Source: Botrimarina mediterranea
Lineage (GTDB): Bacteria > Planctomycetota > Planctomycetia > Pirellulales > Lacipirellulaceae
Direction of reading: 5' to 3'
Assembly (NCBI RefSeq): GCF_007753265.1
Contig: NZ_CP036349.1
Coordinates: forward strand, 5,807,208-5,871,207
DNA length: 64,000 nt
Both the position numbers and the translations under genes were made by a program. This document shows positions 1 to 9,164 of the stretch, piece after piece. A model generated the notes under the pieces. The model saw only the letters and a list, made by a program, of their open reading frames with translations, was not told where the DNA came from and did not search any database. Position 1 is the stretch's first letter. Each line of letters starts with the position of its first letter.

Positions 1-2
1 CC

Positions 3-410
3 GCGATCTTCACCGGCGACCCCGACACGTTCACCGTCAGCCTGCACGGCGCGAAGAACTTCCCCCGCGTCAAAACAACCAGCGACCTCGACGTTCCCCT
101 CCCCGACGCCTGCGAAGACGCCGAGTATTTGGAACGGCTCGACGACACGCTCACCAAAATCTGGCGCAAGTTTACGCCCGAGGTCGTCCTCTACATCGCC
201 GGCGCCGACCCGTACCACGCCGACCGTTACGGCCGGATGAAGCTCACCAAGGAAGGCCTGCGAGAGCGCGACGAACGCGTCGCCACCGCGTGCCGCGAAC
301 GTAACTTACCGGTCATCGCCGCGATGGGCGGCGGCTACGCCCGCGACGTCGACGCCGTGGCGGAAATCTACGCGACCACGGTCGAAGTGCTGGCTAGTCA
401 CGCCCCATAA
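3..410 (+). CDS. Histone deacetylase family protein, C-terminal part (5' end outside window)
   Basis: The frame is open from the left edge and ends at TAA 408-410, so only the last ~135 residues are present. The phrase LYIAGADPYHADRYGRMKLT followed by GLRERDERV and AAMGGGYARD is typical of the C-terminal part of bacterial class II-like histone deacetylase / acetoin-utilisation (AcuC) proteins: the GADP aspartate is a zinc ligand and the GGGY motif carries the transition-state tyrosine. These enzymes remove acetyl groups from lysines or from acetylated small molecules such as polyamines; the substrate cannot be told here. The N-terminal zinc-binding half is outside the window. Confidence 0.85.
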   Translation, partial: AIFTGDPDTFTVSLHGAKNFPRVKTTSDLDVPLPDACEDAEYLERLDDTLTKIWRKFTPEVVLYIAGADPYHADRYGRMKLTKEGLRERDERVATACRERNLPVIAAMGGGYARDVDAVAEIYATTVEVLASHAP

Positions 411-488
411 CGCCGACGATTTGCGTCACCGGCTCTCCATATGCTGGCGTAGCGAGCCGACGACGCAAGTCGCCGGAGTAACGTCAAC

Positions 489-1721
489 CTACGGAAGGCG
501 CTCCGTCTCAACCTCGGGCCACTCACCGCTGAGCTCCTCCAGGAACGCCACCAGATCCGCTTGCTCCGCCGCCGTCAGGTTGAGCGGTTCGATGAGCGGA
601 CTCAGGAAGGGGTTCGGCTGGCCGCCCTTCACGTACCAGGCGACGACCTCGTCGAGCGTCTCGAGCGAGCCGTCGTGCATGTAGGGGCCCGTCTCGGCGA
701 CGTTCCGCAAGCCCGGCGTCTTGAAGGCGCCGCGGTCGGCCTCGTCCTTCGTGACTTCGTAACGGCCCCAATCGAGCGGCTTGGTGATCGCGTCTGCTTC
801 AGGCAGGTCGGCGATCGACTCCATGCCAACGCCAAGGTTGTGATACGCCTCGTCGGAAAAGTTGGCGCCAGCGTGGCACTGTGTGCAGCCCGTGCGAGCG
901 CCGAAGAACAAGTCAGCGCCGCGCTTCGCCGCGTCCGAAAGTGGCCGGGCGGCGGCGATTTTTTCGAGTTGGGCTAGTTCGTCAGCCAACTCGGGGTCTT
1001 CGTCGGCGTACGCCTCACGGAGCACCCGCAAGCGATCTTCCACGTCCCAAGCGTTCGGCCCGCTCACCAGTACGCGCTCGAACGCCGCCAGCGCGCGGCC
1101 GGCGTTGTCGATCGACACGCCTCCGCCGTCGAACACCGCGTCGAACTGCGCGACATAGGCCGGGACTTTCTTCAGCGTCTCGACGATGGCTCCATGGCTA
1201 AAGCCCATCTCTTGCGGATTCGCCATCGGCGCGATGGCTTGCTCTTCGAGCGACGAAACACGGCCGTCCCAAAACTGAGCGCCGGAGAGAATCCGATTCG
1301 CTGCGGTGGGCGAGTTGCGAACACCCTCTTGGCCATCGACGCCGACGCCGAACCGAGTTGGGAAGGCGTAGCCGTACTCCGGCGCGTGGCACGACGCGCA
1401 GCTCACCGTGCCGTCGCGCGATAAACGCGGATCGAAGAAGAGCTGGCGGCCCAGTTCGATCTTTGCGCGCGTCAGCGGCTCGGCGTCGAGCCCCTGCATG
1501 TCGGCCTCGCCGGCGTTCATCCCTAGCGGTAACTCGGGGCGCAGCTCGCGGTGGTTCACCGGATCGGCGAGCCAGCCGCGGAGCTGTTCGACCGTCAGCT
1601 TGCCCTCGCCCGGCACGCCGCTCAGCAGATTGCCCTCGCCCAGGCGTACCCGTTCGGGTCCGTCGGCGGTCGCGGCGCCGGCAAGAGCGGCGCAGAACAG
1701 CAGGGCAGCGAAGCGTAGCAT
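489..1721 (-). CDS. Di-heme cytochrome-c peroxidase, MauG/CcpA family, exported
   Basis: About 410 residues. An N-terminal signal peptide (MLRFAALLFCAALAGAATA) supports the ATG at 1721; a longer in-frame version from 1766 would put charged residues before it. Two c-type heme sites are visible: CASCH near residue 107 and CTQCH near residue 280, followed by the ANFSDEAYHNLGV type segment usual in this family. Conserved phrases include LFFDPRLSRDGTVSCASCH, NSPTAANRI and FWDGRVSSLEEQA. Family members reduce hydrogen peroxide in the periplasm with electrons from small cytochromes or cupredoxins, or modify protein side chains (MauG). It lies upstream of and on the same strand as no obvious partner; thiol peroxidase is 90 bp away in the same direction, so the two may form a peroxide-defence pair. 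Confidence 0.9.
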   Translation of the reverse strand: MLRFAALLFCAALAGAATADGPERVRLGEGNLLSGVPGEGKLTVEQLRGWLADPVNHRELRPELPLGMNAGEADMQGLDAEPLTRAKIELGRQLFFDPRLSRDGTVSCASCHAPEYGYAFPTRFGVGVDGQEGVRNSPTAANRILSGAQFWDGRVSSLEEQAIAPMANPQEMGFSHGAIVETLKKVPAYVAQFDAVFDGGGVSIDNAGRALAAFERVLVSGPNAWDVEDRLRVLREAYADEDPELADELAQLEKIAAARPLSDAAKRGADLFFGARTGCTQCHAGANFSDEAYHNLGVGMESIADLPEADAITKPLDWGRYEVTKDEADRGAFKTPGLRNVAETGPYMHDGSLETLDEVVAWYVKGGQPNPFLSPLIEPLNLTAAEQADLVAFLEELSGEWPEVETERLP

Positions 1722-1810
1722 AACGTGGGGGCTGGGTGGCTCGGGCGCGGCGTCCTGCCTAGACATTCGAGGCTAGACCGCCGGCGCCCGTCGCGCCAAC
1801 CGCCGCGACG

Positions 1811-2332
1811 TTACGCCGCGGCCGCTTCCAGAGCCGCCAGGGCCTTTGTGTAGTCCGGCTCGCTGGTCACCTCGGGCACGTACTCAACGTACGTCACCTT
1901 GCCGTCCTTATCGAGCACGAACACGGCCCGGCAGAGGATCTTCAGCTCTTCGATCAGCGTGCCGAACGCGTTGCCGAATGAACGCTCCTGATAATCGCTG
2001 GCGACCTTCAGGTTCTTGATATCCTCGGCGCCGCAGAAGCGATTCATTGCAAAAGGCAGGTCAAGGCTGATCGTCACGGCGTTCACCTTGTCGGCCATCG
2101 ACGAGAGCTTGTCGTTGAACGTCTTGGTCTGCGTGGCGCAGACGCCCGTGTCGAGCGACGGAACGACACTGAGGATGGTCGCCTTCCCCTTGAGGTCCGA
2201 CAGGCCGAGTGACTTCATCCCGCCCTCGAAGTAGTGGCAAGTGAAGTCGGGCGCGGCCTGACCGGCGGCGATCGCGTCACCAGCGAGGGTCATCGGGGCG
2301 CCCTTGAACGTGATGGCTCCAGAACGGGACAT
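1811..2332 (-). CDS. tpx: Thiol peroxidase (Tpx, atypical 2-Cys peroxiredoxin)
   Basis: 173 residues, the usual Tpx length. The peroxidatic cysteine is C65 in PSLDTGVCATQT and the resolving cysteine is C100 in FAMNRFCGAEDI, the spacing known for atypical 2-Cys Tpx enzymes. Other family phrases are FTCHYFEGGMKSL, KATILSVVPSLDT, FGTLIEELKIL and RAVFVLDKDGKVTYVEYVPE. The enzyme reduces hydrogen and alkyl peroxides in the cytoplasm using thioredoxin. Transcribed toward the di-heme peroxidase. The ATG at 2332 follows a short leader; a second methionine (residue 14) is possible but the longer form aligns with the family. Confidence 0.95.
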   Translation of the reverse strand: MSRSGAITFKGAPMTLAGDAIAAGQAAPDFTCHYFEGGMKSLGLSDLKGKATILSVVPSLDTGVCATQTKTFNDKLSSMADKVNAVTISLDLPFAMNRFCGAEDIKNLKVASDYQERSFGNAFGTLIEELKILCRAVFVLDKDGKVTYVEYVPEVTSEPDYTKALAALEAAAA

Positions 2333-2429
2333 GGCGTGGCTCTCGGGGCTTATGTGGATTTAGTGGACCGGTTTAGATGCCCCCTCACTATCCCGCGGGA
2401 GTCGGGGGCCTGACAAGTGGGCGCGCGTC

Positions 2430-2446
2430 GGGCCGCTGTGCGGACC
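2430..2446. repeat. B-type short palindrome, left copy
   Basis: Close match to GGGTCCGCTGTGCGGAC, an 8-bp-arm palindrome found about seven times in the window. It faces an inverted partner at 2617-2631 with an A' element between them. Confidence 0.6.
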
Positions 2447-2493
2447 GTGGGACCGATTTTCGATGAGAGGTAAAGTTTGAGTACAAAAATGAT

Positions 2494-2569
2494 GGCGAGC
2501 CGGGAGCTTCAGCGACCGGAGGGATGCTGGTACCCACTTCCCTCCGGTCGCTGACGCTCCCGGCTCGCC
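2494..2569. repeat. A'-type palindromic element, complete
   Basis: Left arm GGCGAGCCGGGAGCTTCAGC with continuation CGACCGGAGGG, a central spacer containing GGTACCCACTT, then the inverted right arm ending CGCTCCCGGCTCGCC. Total 76 bp with arms near 29 bp, able to form a long hairpin. Same architecture as the A elements but a different arm sequence. Confidence 0.85.
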
Positions 2570-2616
2570 GCTGAGACTATCACCCCTATTGTGTGCGCGC
2601 GGGACCTCGTACGCGC

Positions 2617-2631
2617 GGTCCGCACAGCGGA
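2617..2631. repeat. B-type short palindrome, right copy
   Basis: GGTCCGCACAGCGGA, inverted partner of the copy at 2430-2446. Confidence 0.55.
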
Positions 2632-2633
2632 GC

Positions 2634-3155
2634 TTACGCGACCGCTTCGCGCCAGCAGTGGTCGAACAGCGCCCGCCACTCGGCGCGTTGTCGCTCGGCG
2701 CAGACTTCGGCTTGGGCGCCGCCTTGCTTGACGGCGTGGCGTGCCTCATCGACGAAGGCGATGGGGTCCCAGTCGGCGGCGATCGCCGCGCACGCGGGGT
2801 GCTCGCCCGCGCGGCGGAACCAGTACTGGGCGTTGCCGTAGTCGCCCTCGCGGCGGTGCATCACGCCGTGCCAGTAGCTGCCGGACGGCGTCGGCACGTC
2901 CTGGCAGAGCGCATGCGCCTCGCCGAGGTGCCCGTGCAGCAGCCACACCGCGGCGAGGCAACAGGAGAAGGCGTCTCGATCGACGACTGTCAGCTCTGCA
3001 GCGGCCTTCTCCGCGAGCGCGTCGAGCACCGGCCGCATCGCCCGATCGGGCCGGCCCGCGTCGAGCGGCATCGTGGGCTCATCGCCGATCGCTTCGGCGA
3101 AGGCCGCGCCATATTTCGCCGGGTGGTAGTCCGTCAGGTTGAACAGGTCCGCCAT
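2634..3155 (-). CDS. Conserved protein of unknown function
   Basis: 173 residues with no signal peptide or membrane segment, probably cytoplasmic. The central phrase SYWHGVMHRREGDYGNAQYWFRRAGEHP looks like a conserved core that I have the impression recurs in planctomycete hypothetical proteins, but I cannot assign a function. Histidine- and tryptophan-rich patches (WLLHGHLGEAHALCQ, YWHGVMHRREGD) could bind metal, which is inference only. It begins 30 bp after the stop of the TPR gene on the same strand and may be co-transcribed with it. Confidence 0.75.
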   Translation of the reverse strand: MADLFNLTDYHPAKYGAAFAEAIGDEPTMPLDAGRPDRAMRPVLDALAEKAAAELTVVDRDAFSCCLAAVWLLHGHLGEAHALCQDVPTPSGSYWHGVMHRREGDYGNAQYWFRRAGEHPACAAIAADWDPIAFVDEARHAVKQGGAQAEVCAERQRAEWRALFDHCWREAVA

Positions 3156-3185
3156 GCGGACGAGTTTAACCGAAGGACGTCTCGC

Positions 3186-5504
3186 TCAGCGAGTCGTCGT
3201 CTTGCTCGGCACCCGAGCCTGCCGAACGCCCTGCTGTTGGTTCGGCTGGCGACGCTGCGCCGTCGGCGACGCGCCCGGCGCCTTCTGCTGGCGGGCGGCG
3301 GAACCGCTCGGCATCGCGCCGGGTACGAGGGTCGCCTTGGGCGCCTCGCTCTTGACGCTCTGCACCAGTCGGCCGTACTCGAGGGCCTTCGCCCCGTTCT
3401 CGACCTTCTTATACATCGTCGCCAGATTGCCGTAAGGCACGGCCAGGTTGTCGCTGTCGAGCACCCCGGCCGCGACGGCGCGTTCCATCATCCGCGCGCC
3501 GCTCTCGGTCAGTTCGATCGCCAGGTCCTTCTGGTCCTGGCTCCAGTAGCTGACGCCCATGCTCACCAGCTCTTCGCCGTCACGACGCGGCACGACGAAG
3601 TCGCTCTGGGGTCGCTCGGCGGTGAGCACGTCGCGGCCCTTGTCGTACCAACCGACCGCCTCGGCGTGGTCCTGCTTGTGGACCGCGTTGACGGCGCCGA
3701 GGTAGAAGTACAGCTGCCCGACCATCATCTCCGCGGCCGGCGAGGTCGTCCGCGGCGCGGCGCCCTCGGACAACTCATTGATGGCGTACGAGCCGTAGGT
3801 GAGCGCTTGCTGCGCGTCGCCCCGGACGTGTTCGATCCGTACCGCGTAGTGGTACGCTTCGCCCAACTCCCAATGGATGCGGGCGCGCATCAGCGGGTCG
3901 GCGCACTCGGCGAGCAACGCCTCGGCCGTCTCTTTGGCCTCGGTGACCCATGGGCCGGGGTCCTTGGTCGGACGCAGTTGGGCGAGCGCCTCCAGCGCCT
4001 GACGCGCCACTTGCAGCCGCAACTCGAGACCGCCCCCGTCATCGGCGATCCGCTCTTCGGCGATCCCCGACGCGCGGCCAATCCACTCGGCGACCGTCTC
4101 GGCCTTGTTGTTGTAGTTGCGGCGGGCGATCTCCTTGGCGACCGACAGGTGCGAAGAGACCAAGAGGTCCTTCGCCATCCGCCGCTCGCTGTCGTCCGCG
4201 CTGGTGGCGATCTTGTCGGCGATGGTGATCGCCGTGTTGTGGAAGTCGATCGTCTTGCCGGCGATCGCTTTGTCGCCCATCGCCGCGAGGCGGCCCATCA
4301 GGTCGAACGCCCCGGCGCGGACGAGGTCCGACGCCGACTGGTCGTCGAGCACCTTGCGGGTCTCGAGCACCGCGGCGTCGTACTCTGCCGTGTCGCGGAG
4401 CGACTCGGCGAGCGTCAGGCGGTAAGCCGGGTCCGACGGCGCGAGCTTCACCGCTTCCGCGGCCGCGAGGTTCGCCGCTTCGGACTGCCCCGCGGCGAGG
4501 TGCTGGACGGCCTTCGCCCAGTAGGCTTGGGCGCACGCGGGATCGGCCTCAACCGCCTTTTGCAAGTCGGCGAGCTTCGCCTTAAGATCGTGGGCGCCGC
4601 GCTGCTCGCTGCGGAGCACAAACGTGCGGGCGTCGATCGGTTCGAGCACCAGCTGCGTGACGGTCGCCTTCAGCGGGTCGTCCGACGACCCTTTTTGATT
4701 GGACGATTGGGTGAGAAAGGTGAGCCCCTTCTCAGGGAACGCCACCGCGAGCAACTCGTCCGACATTGGGTCGGCGATCTGCACGATATCGATCTCGCCC
4801 AGCCGCAGCCGATCCCCCATCTGCTGGACCGTGGTCTTCTCGACAAGAGTCACCCGCACGACGGCGACGACATCGTTCTCGATCAGCGCTTCAACCTGCT
4901 TGAACGGCGGCAGCTCGTAGCCGAGCACCTCGCCGCCGGCGGTCTCGCCCTTGGCGTCGGCGACGGTTTGCGGCTCGCCCCATTCGACGATCAGTTGATC
5001 ACGGGTTGTGAGGCCGGGTGTGACGCCGTGAAACTTCGCCGCCGCGGGGCCATTCGTCGGCGCCGCCGCTTCCTTGAGCGTCTTGGCGCCGTTATCGGGG
5101 AGCGCGGCGACACGGCTGTCGGTCGCTTCGGCCTGGGCCGAATTGGCGGCGCCCTTCGTCGACGGCGGCGAGGCTTGATCGACGGGCTCGGCGAGCTCGG
5201 GCTCGTACTCCGAGACGTCCGAGATCGGCTCCAGATCGGTCGCCTCGTCGGCCTCGAGCGGGCTCCCCTCGCGCTTCTCCACCAGCACCGAGTCGACCGC
5301 CGGCCGGTCCGACGCGACCGCCACGATGTCCTCTGGCAGATCGTAGACGAGGTCCACGGCCAACGCGCCCTGCGCGCTCAGCACGGCGGCGCCCACCACC
5401 GAAGCGCCCAGCAAAGCGGCGCGGCTCACGCCGGAAAGCCAACGCCCAAGCGGGTCGTGGCGTCGTGAAGACTCGCCCGTGGGCGTAACAGTTGTGCGAC
5501 GCAT
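3186..5504 (-). CDS. Large TPR-containing protein with N-terminal membrane anchor or signal
   Basis: 772 residues from the ATG at 5504; an upstream in-frame extension to 5645 lacks conserved character and was not used. The N-terminus has a twin-arginine-like basic stretch then a hydrophobic segment (ALLGASVVGAAVLSAQGALA), suggesting export. Residues ~160-270 (GVTPGLTTRDQLIVEWGEP... VVRVTLVEKTTV) form a domain of unknown type with a SmpA/OmlA-like feel. The middle and C-terminal parts are helical repeats of TPR type (AYWAKAVQHLAAGQSEAANL; HKQDHAEAVGWYDKGRDVL). The tail is rich in Gln, Arg and Pro. Likely a periplasmic scaffold; partner unknown. Confidence 0.75.
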   Translation of the reverse strand: MRRTTVTPTGESSRRHDPLGRWLSGVSRAALLGASVVGAAVLSAQGALAVDLVYDLPEDIVAVASDRPAVDSVLVEKREGSPLEADEATDLEPISDVSEYEPELAEPVDQASPPSTKGAANSAQAEATDSRVAALPDNGAKTLKEAAAPTNGPAAAKFHGVTPGLTTRDQLIVEWGEPQTVADAKGETAGGEVLGYELPPFKQVEALIENDVVAVVRVTLVEKTTVQQMGDRLRLGEIDIVQIADPMSDELLAVAFPEKGLTFLTQSSNQKGSSDDPLKATVTQLVLEPIDARTFVLRSEQRGAHDLKAKLADLQKAVEADPACAQAYWAKAVQHLAAGQSEAANLAAAEAVKLAPSDPAYRLTLAESLRDTAEYDAAVLETRKVLDDQSASDLVRAGAFDLMGRLAAMGDKAIAGKTIDFHNTAITIADKIATSADDSERRMAKDLLVSSHLSVAKEIARRNYNNKAETVAEWIGRASGIAEERIADDGGGLELRLQVARQALEALAQLRPTKDPGPWVTEAKETAEALLAECADPLMRARIHWELGEAYHYAVRIEHVRGDAQQALTYGSYAINELSEGAAPRTTSPAAEMMVGQLYFYLGAVNAVHKQDHAEAVGWYDKGRDVLTAERPQSDFVVPRRDGEELVSMGVSYWSQDQKDLAIELTESGARMMERAVAAGVLDSDNLAVPYGNLATMYKKVENGAKALEYGRLVQSVKSEAPKATLVPGAMPSGSAARQQKAPGASPTAQRRQPNQQQGVRQARVPSKTTTR

Positions 5505-5651
5505 CGTGGATTCCCTCCCCTCGGCTCCGCGGCCCTCATCCTTGAGTTCCGCTGCGTACGGCCACGCGCTCCCCACGCCCGGCCGGCCGTATCCGAAATG
5601 TTTCATCGGTATCCGACCGGCGGTCGGCACAGGCAGAATCCTCAAAAACGA

Positions 5652-5685
5652 CCAACGGCCCGAGCGTAGGCGCTCGGGCCGTTGG
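5652..5685 (-). terminator. Rho-independent terminator of the PEP-CTERM gene
   Basis: A perfect 15-bp stem (arms 5652-5666 and 5671-5685) with a 4-base loop. Read on the minus strand it is followed by TCGTTTTTGAG. It lies about 68 bp after the stop of the gene at 5753-8866. Confidence 0.85.
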
Positions 5686-5752
5686 GGAATGGTTCAAGTC
5701 CGACCACCCGTCGTGAGCGCCGTTACGCTCACCGTCGTTGGCAGGTGGGAGA

Positions 5753-8700
5753 CTAGCCGCGACGACGCGCCAGCGGCGCCGCCGCGAGCAGCACTAGCAG
5801 CATGCTGGCCGGCTCGGGGATGTAGGTCGCCGAGGAGCCGGCGCCGATCGCTACGGGCGTGCCCGTGTAGAGCTGCGTCATCAGGATGTCGTAATCGGCG
5901 AGGTCCACCTTGCCGTCGTGGTTGGCGTCACCCTGGATGATCGAGGCGCCGCTCTCGATGCCGGCGTTGCGGACCCAGACATCGATGTCGTCCTGCGAGA
6001 CGACGCCGTCGCCGTTGAAGTCGGCGCCGATCGCGCCGGACATCACGACCTCTAGCCGCACCTCGTCGTTGAGCGTGTCGTAGACGACGTCCCAGTACTT
6101 GCCCGCCGGCAGGTCCGGCAGCACGAGGTTCGTGAACAGGCTGTCATCGGCGAGGTCGCCGGCCGTCAGCAGCGCGACCGAGAAGTCGTTCGGGATCGAC
6201 GCCGGCGGCGCCGAGTTGAGGAACGCAAACCCGATCGTGCCGCCGTTGATCGTCAGCCCGCCTTGAACCGTGATATAGGCGGCCTGCGAGCCGTTGGAGC
6301 CGAACAGGTCGAAGGCCACTTCGATGTTGCCGCCCGTGTTGTCGAGGTTGCCAAGGAAGTTCACGACACTGCCGAACGGCCCGATGCCGATCTCGCCTTC
6401 ATTGACGACGTCGTCTTCGAACGTGACGCTGGTGCCGTCGCCGGAGACGACGATGGCGCCGGGGATAAACAGAGAACCGGCCGTCCCGTAGTCCGCCGAG
6501 GCGTTGAAGACGGGGCCGTTTACCAAGTTCGTCCCGCCGGTGAAGGCGACGACGCCCGTATTCACCAATCCCGTCGTGAAGTGCAGGTTGCCGTTGTTCG
6601 ACACGATGGTGCCTGCGGTTGTCTCGGAGATCACTCCCGGGAGCATCGCGTCTTCCACGGCGTAACGGGCATTGAAGAAGAAGTCGGAGGTATTCAATCC
6701 GCCGGCGGCGGTAGTCGGATTGAACGGCGCCCCCGTGTCAGCGATGTAACCGATCTCCAGGTCACCGCCGGTAACCGACATCGAACCGAGGTTCATCGTC
6801 CGGTAGTTAACATTCGCACCGCCGCCAACGACCGGGATGCCGGCGCCAGCCGGGAAATTGGCGACATCGCCGTTCGCATGGATAACGAGCGACTCGCCCT
6901 GACGGACTCGCACCTCGGCGCCGGCGTTGTTGAGGAACTGCCCCGCGAGGATCCGCCCCGTGCCGGCGATCGTGCCGCCAGTAGACGAGTTGTTCGTCGG
7001 CGTCCCAATCGGCAAGTAGTTGTCGCCGTTGACGACCCCGCCCGCGATGAGGAAGTCGAGGTCCCCCTCGATCAAACCGCGATTGTGCAGGGCCCCAAAG
7101 CTCGTGCTGCCGCTCACGTCGACGCCCGCCGAGTCACCCGCGCTCCGCGTGTTGCTCAGTTGCAGGCGAAGCGGGCTGTCGGAACTCGGGAAGCTGCGGA
7201 TCTGGGAGGTAATGCTCGTGAACAACGAATCGGCTTGGACCTCACCGCTGGTCTGGATGCGGCCTTCGTTGAAAACGACGCCCGAAACGTCGAGCCGCAC
7301 GCGTCCGTCGATCAAGCCGCGGTTGAGCAGGGCGGGCCGACCGGGGTTCGTCTCGTCGTTCAACAGCGTGACCTGCAGCGGATCGGCAAGCGCCGTATTC
7401 TGTGCGTTGGGATCGCCGCCTCGGATGACCGAGTATTGCGACGTCGAAAGAACATCACTGCGAAGGACTCCATAGCCATTGATCGTGCCGTCCGTCTGCA
7501 ACTCTTCGTCGATCTGCAGGCGGCCACCCGTCAGCGTGACGAGGCCGCGGTAACCAATCGCGGCGTTGCCAACAACGCCGTTGCGACCAGCCACGTTGAC
7601 GACGGCGTTGGAGCCGATGACGAGACTTCCTTGCTGGATATCGTTGACATCGGCGGCGGTCGCCGGCGCTACGATGCTGGCGCGGCGGTCGCCGATCACG
7701 AGAGCGCGATTACCGACCATCGGGCCGGTGTTGATCGCCGAGGGGTAGATGTTCACGGTCGACCCGGCATTGATCACCGACAGAATGCCGGAGCCATCTC
7801 CCGGCGAACTGCCGCGTGCGCCGGTGCCCAGGTCGCTGCCGGTGCCGAGGGCGCCGATCGCCAAGCCATTGAAGAAATCAGCCCGCGCCCCGTTCGAAAC
7901 GGTCATCGAACCGTTGCCGCGGCCGCCGATAAACGATGCGGTCTCGGTGGAGCGAATCTCGTTGAGCGTCTGCTGAAGCTCGACCCGTCCGAACGCCGCC
8001 AGCGATGAACCCACGCCGTCCACGGTCACAGCGCCGTTCGACTCGCCATCAACGGCGACCATCAACGCGTCCTGGATTTCCATGCGCCCGCCGGCTTCGA
8101 TGAGCATGCCTGCTGTGCCATCGAGACCGACGATGACGTCGAATCCGCCGGTCGTCGCACCGAAGTCGCGAGTGGTTTCCCCATCGATGAAGCCTCCCGT
8201 AAACTGTGGTGGGTAGTTGGTCTTATCCACCGCGCTATCGAGATCGACGATGATCTCGTCGATATCGACGCCCCTGCCCAAATTGAGCGCGATCTGATCA
8301 CCGCGGTCGATCAGGTTCGGGTCGTTGCTGTAGAGACTGCCAAAGCCAGACACCGTCACCAACCCGGTGCCGCCAACGGCATTGGTCCCGCTCCGGTACT
8401 GGCTCACACGGAACGTGTCGTCGCCAACCCCTAAATCGTTGCTCACGCTGAAGTCGAGCCCAATCGCTCCCGGAACCGTCCCTTCGCTCACGGCGCCGAT
8501 CACCAAGTTCTGGTACCGCAACTTGCCGCCGCCGAAGATCGACAACGTGCCCGATTGATTCGCGTCGCCGACGAGGATGTTCTGTGCCGAGTCGTAATTC
8601 CGCCAGACCTGAGCGGCGTCCCAGGGGAGACCAATACCCGTAGCGCCGGTCGGGTCGGTCTGATTGATGCCGGCCGGGAGGGGTCGGTTGCCGCCCGCTG

Positions 8701-8866
8701 TCAGCACGTCATCGGCGCCGTCCAAGTTGACGTCGACGCCGCCGACAATCGGAAAATTCGATGGCGAGGTCGGCTGAACGCTTCCTTGCCAAGCGATCTG
8801 CGCGAAAGCCGGCGCCGCGGCGAGCGACAACAGAACGGCGAGAATCTGCGTATTTCGAGACATCAT
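5753..8866 (-). CDS. Large secreted PEP-CTERM protein with dockerin-like domain and repeat-rich body
   Basis: 1037 residues. The N-terminus MMSRNTQILAVLLSLAAAPAFA is a clear signal peptide. The long central body is Gly/Asn/Val-rich and full of short beta-strand phrases (GNGSMTVSNGARADFFNG, LTVNGGTIGF), resembling the beta-helical passenger of autotransporter-type proteins. Near residues 940-995 come two EF-hand-like loops, DFNGDGVVSQDDIDVW and DANHDGKVDLADYDIL, i.e. a dockerin type I-like module. The end YIPEPASMLLVLLAAAPLARRR is a PEP-CTERM sorting signal: PEP motif, hydrophobic stretch, basic end. It is expected to be exported and processed by an exosortase, which is not in this window. A hairpin lies in its 5' leader and a strong terminator follows. 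Confidence 0.9.
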   Translation of the reverse strand: MMSRNTQILAVLLSLAAAPAFAQIAWQGSVQPTSPSNFPIVGGVDVNLDGADDVLTAGGNRPLPAGINQTDPTGATGIGLPWDAAQVWRNYDSAQNILVGDANQSGTLSIFGGGKLRYQNLVIGAVSEGTVPGAIGLDFSVSNDLGVGDDTFRVSQYRSGTNAVGGTGLVTVSGFGSLYSNDPNLIDRGDQIALNLGRGVDIDEIIVDLDSAVDKTNYPPQFTGGFIDGETTRDFGATTGGFDVIVGLDGTAGMLIEAGGRMEIQDALMVAVDGESNGAVTVDGVGSSLAAFGRVELQQTLNEIRSTETASFIGGRGNGSMTVSNGARADFFNGLAIGALGTGSDLGTGARGSSPGDGSGILSVINAGSTVNIYPSAINTGPMVGNRALVIGDRRASIVAPATAADVNDIQQGSLVIGSNAVVNVAGRNGVVGNAAIGYRGLVTLTGGRLQIDEELQTDGTINGYGVLRSDVLSTSQYSVIRGGDPNAQNTALADPLQVTLLNDETNPGRPALLNRGLIDGRVRLDVSGVVFNEGRIQTSGEVQADSLFTSITSQIRSFPSSDSPLRLQLSNTRSAGDSAGVDVSGSTSFGALHNRGLIEGDLDFLIAGGVVNGDNYLPIGTPTNNSSTGGTIAGTGRILAGQFLNNAGAEVRVRQGESLVIHANGDVANFPAGAGIPVVGGGANVNYRTMNLGSMSVTGGDLEIGYIADTGAPFNPTTAAGGLNTSDFFFNARYAVEDAMLPGVISETTAGTIVSNNGNLHFTTGLVNTGVVAFTGGTNLVNGPVFNASADYGTAGSLFIPGAIVVSGDGTSVTFEDDVVNEGEIGIGPFGSVVNFLGNLDNTGGNIEVAFDLFGSNGSQAAYITVQGGLTINGGTIGFAFLNSAPPASIPNDFSVALLTAGDLADDSLFTNLVLPDLPAGKYWDVVYDTLNDEVRLEVVMSGAIGADFNGDGVVSQDDIDVWVRNAGIESGASIIQGDANHDGKVDLADYDILMTQLYTGTPVAIGAGSSATYIPEPASMLLVLLAAAPLARRRG

Positions 8867-9164
8867 GCGGGCATCAAAGGTTTCATTTAGCCCCCTGTCA
8901 TTGACCGGGGGCTAAGTTGAATTTGGGGACGCGGCAGGCTGTTCCGGAGACATGCCGACGGTCGAGGGCTCTCATTATCTGACGCTAACTCGCTATCTCC
9001 AAACGAGATTAGCCACTTTCTGGGGCTTTCTGGGGCCTCTTGCCTAGACGGCTCAGTTTCGCTGGCCCGCCAGACCCCGTCAACGATTTCGCCGAGCTGG
9101 GGCCGTCACAACCCAATTCGCCGCCCCAAGCGGCCCTTATTGCGACGGCAGCTCTCAGGACGTC
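8867..9164. other. Leader and upstream region between lnt and the PEP-CTERM gene
   Basis: No gene seen. Apart from the hairpin at 8887-8915 the stretch is unique sequence that presumably contains the promoter of the minus-strand PEP-CTERM gene; I cannot identify convincing -35/-10 boxes. Confidence 0.5.
8887..8915 (-). promoter_or_regulatory. Hairpin in the 5' leader of the PEP-CTERM gene
   Basis: A perfect 9-bp stem, TTAGCCCCC with GGGGGCTAA, around an 11-base loop, ending 20 bp upstream of the ATG at 8866. There is no T-run after it on either strand, so it is not a standard terminator; a role in translation or mRNA stability is possible. Confidence 0.4.

Larger units (their letters stand above)
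2333..2633. other. Repeat-filled intergenic region
   Basis: There is no gene here. The stretch holds one full A'-type palindrome (2494-2569) flanked on both sides by short B-type palindromes (2430-2446 and 2617-2631). Outside the repeats I see only GC-rich unique sequence, presumably including the tpx promoter. Confidence 0.7.

Noticed and set aside
2589..5468. Open frame of 959 codons on the plus strand
   Set aside because: It is antisense to the TPR gene and part of its neighbour, has Arg/Gly/Leu-rich composition typical of a GC-rich shadow frame, and matches no family.
6263..8008. Open frame of 581 codons on the plus strand
   Set aside because: Antisense to the PEP-CTERM/dockerin gene, which has signal peptide, calcium loops, sorting signal and terminator.
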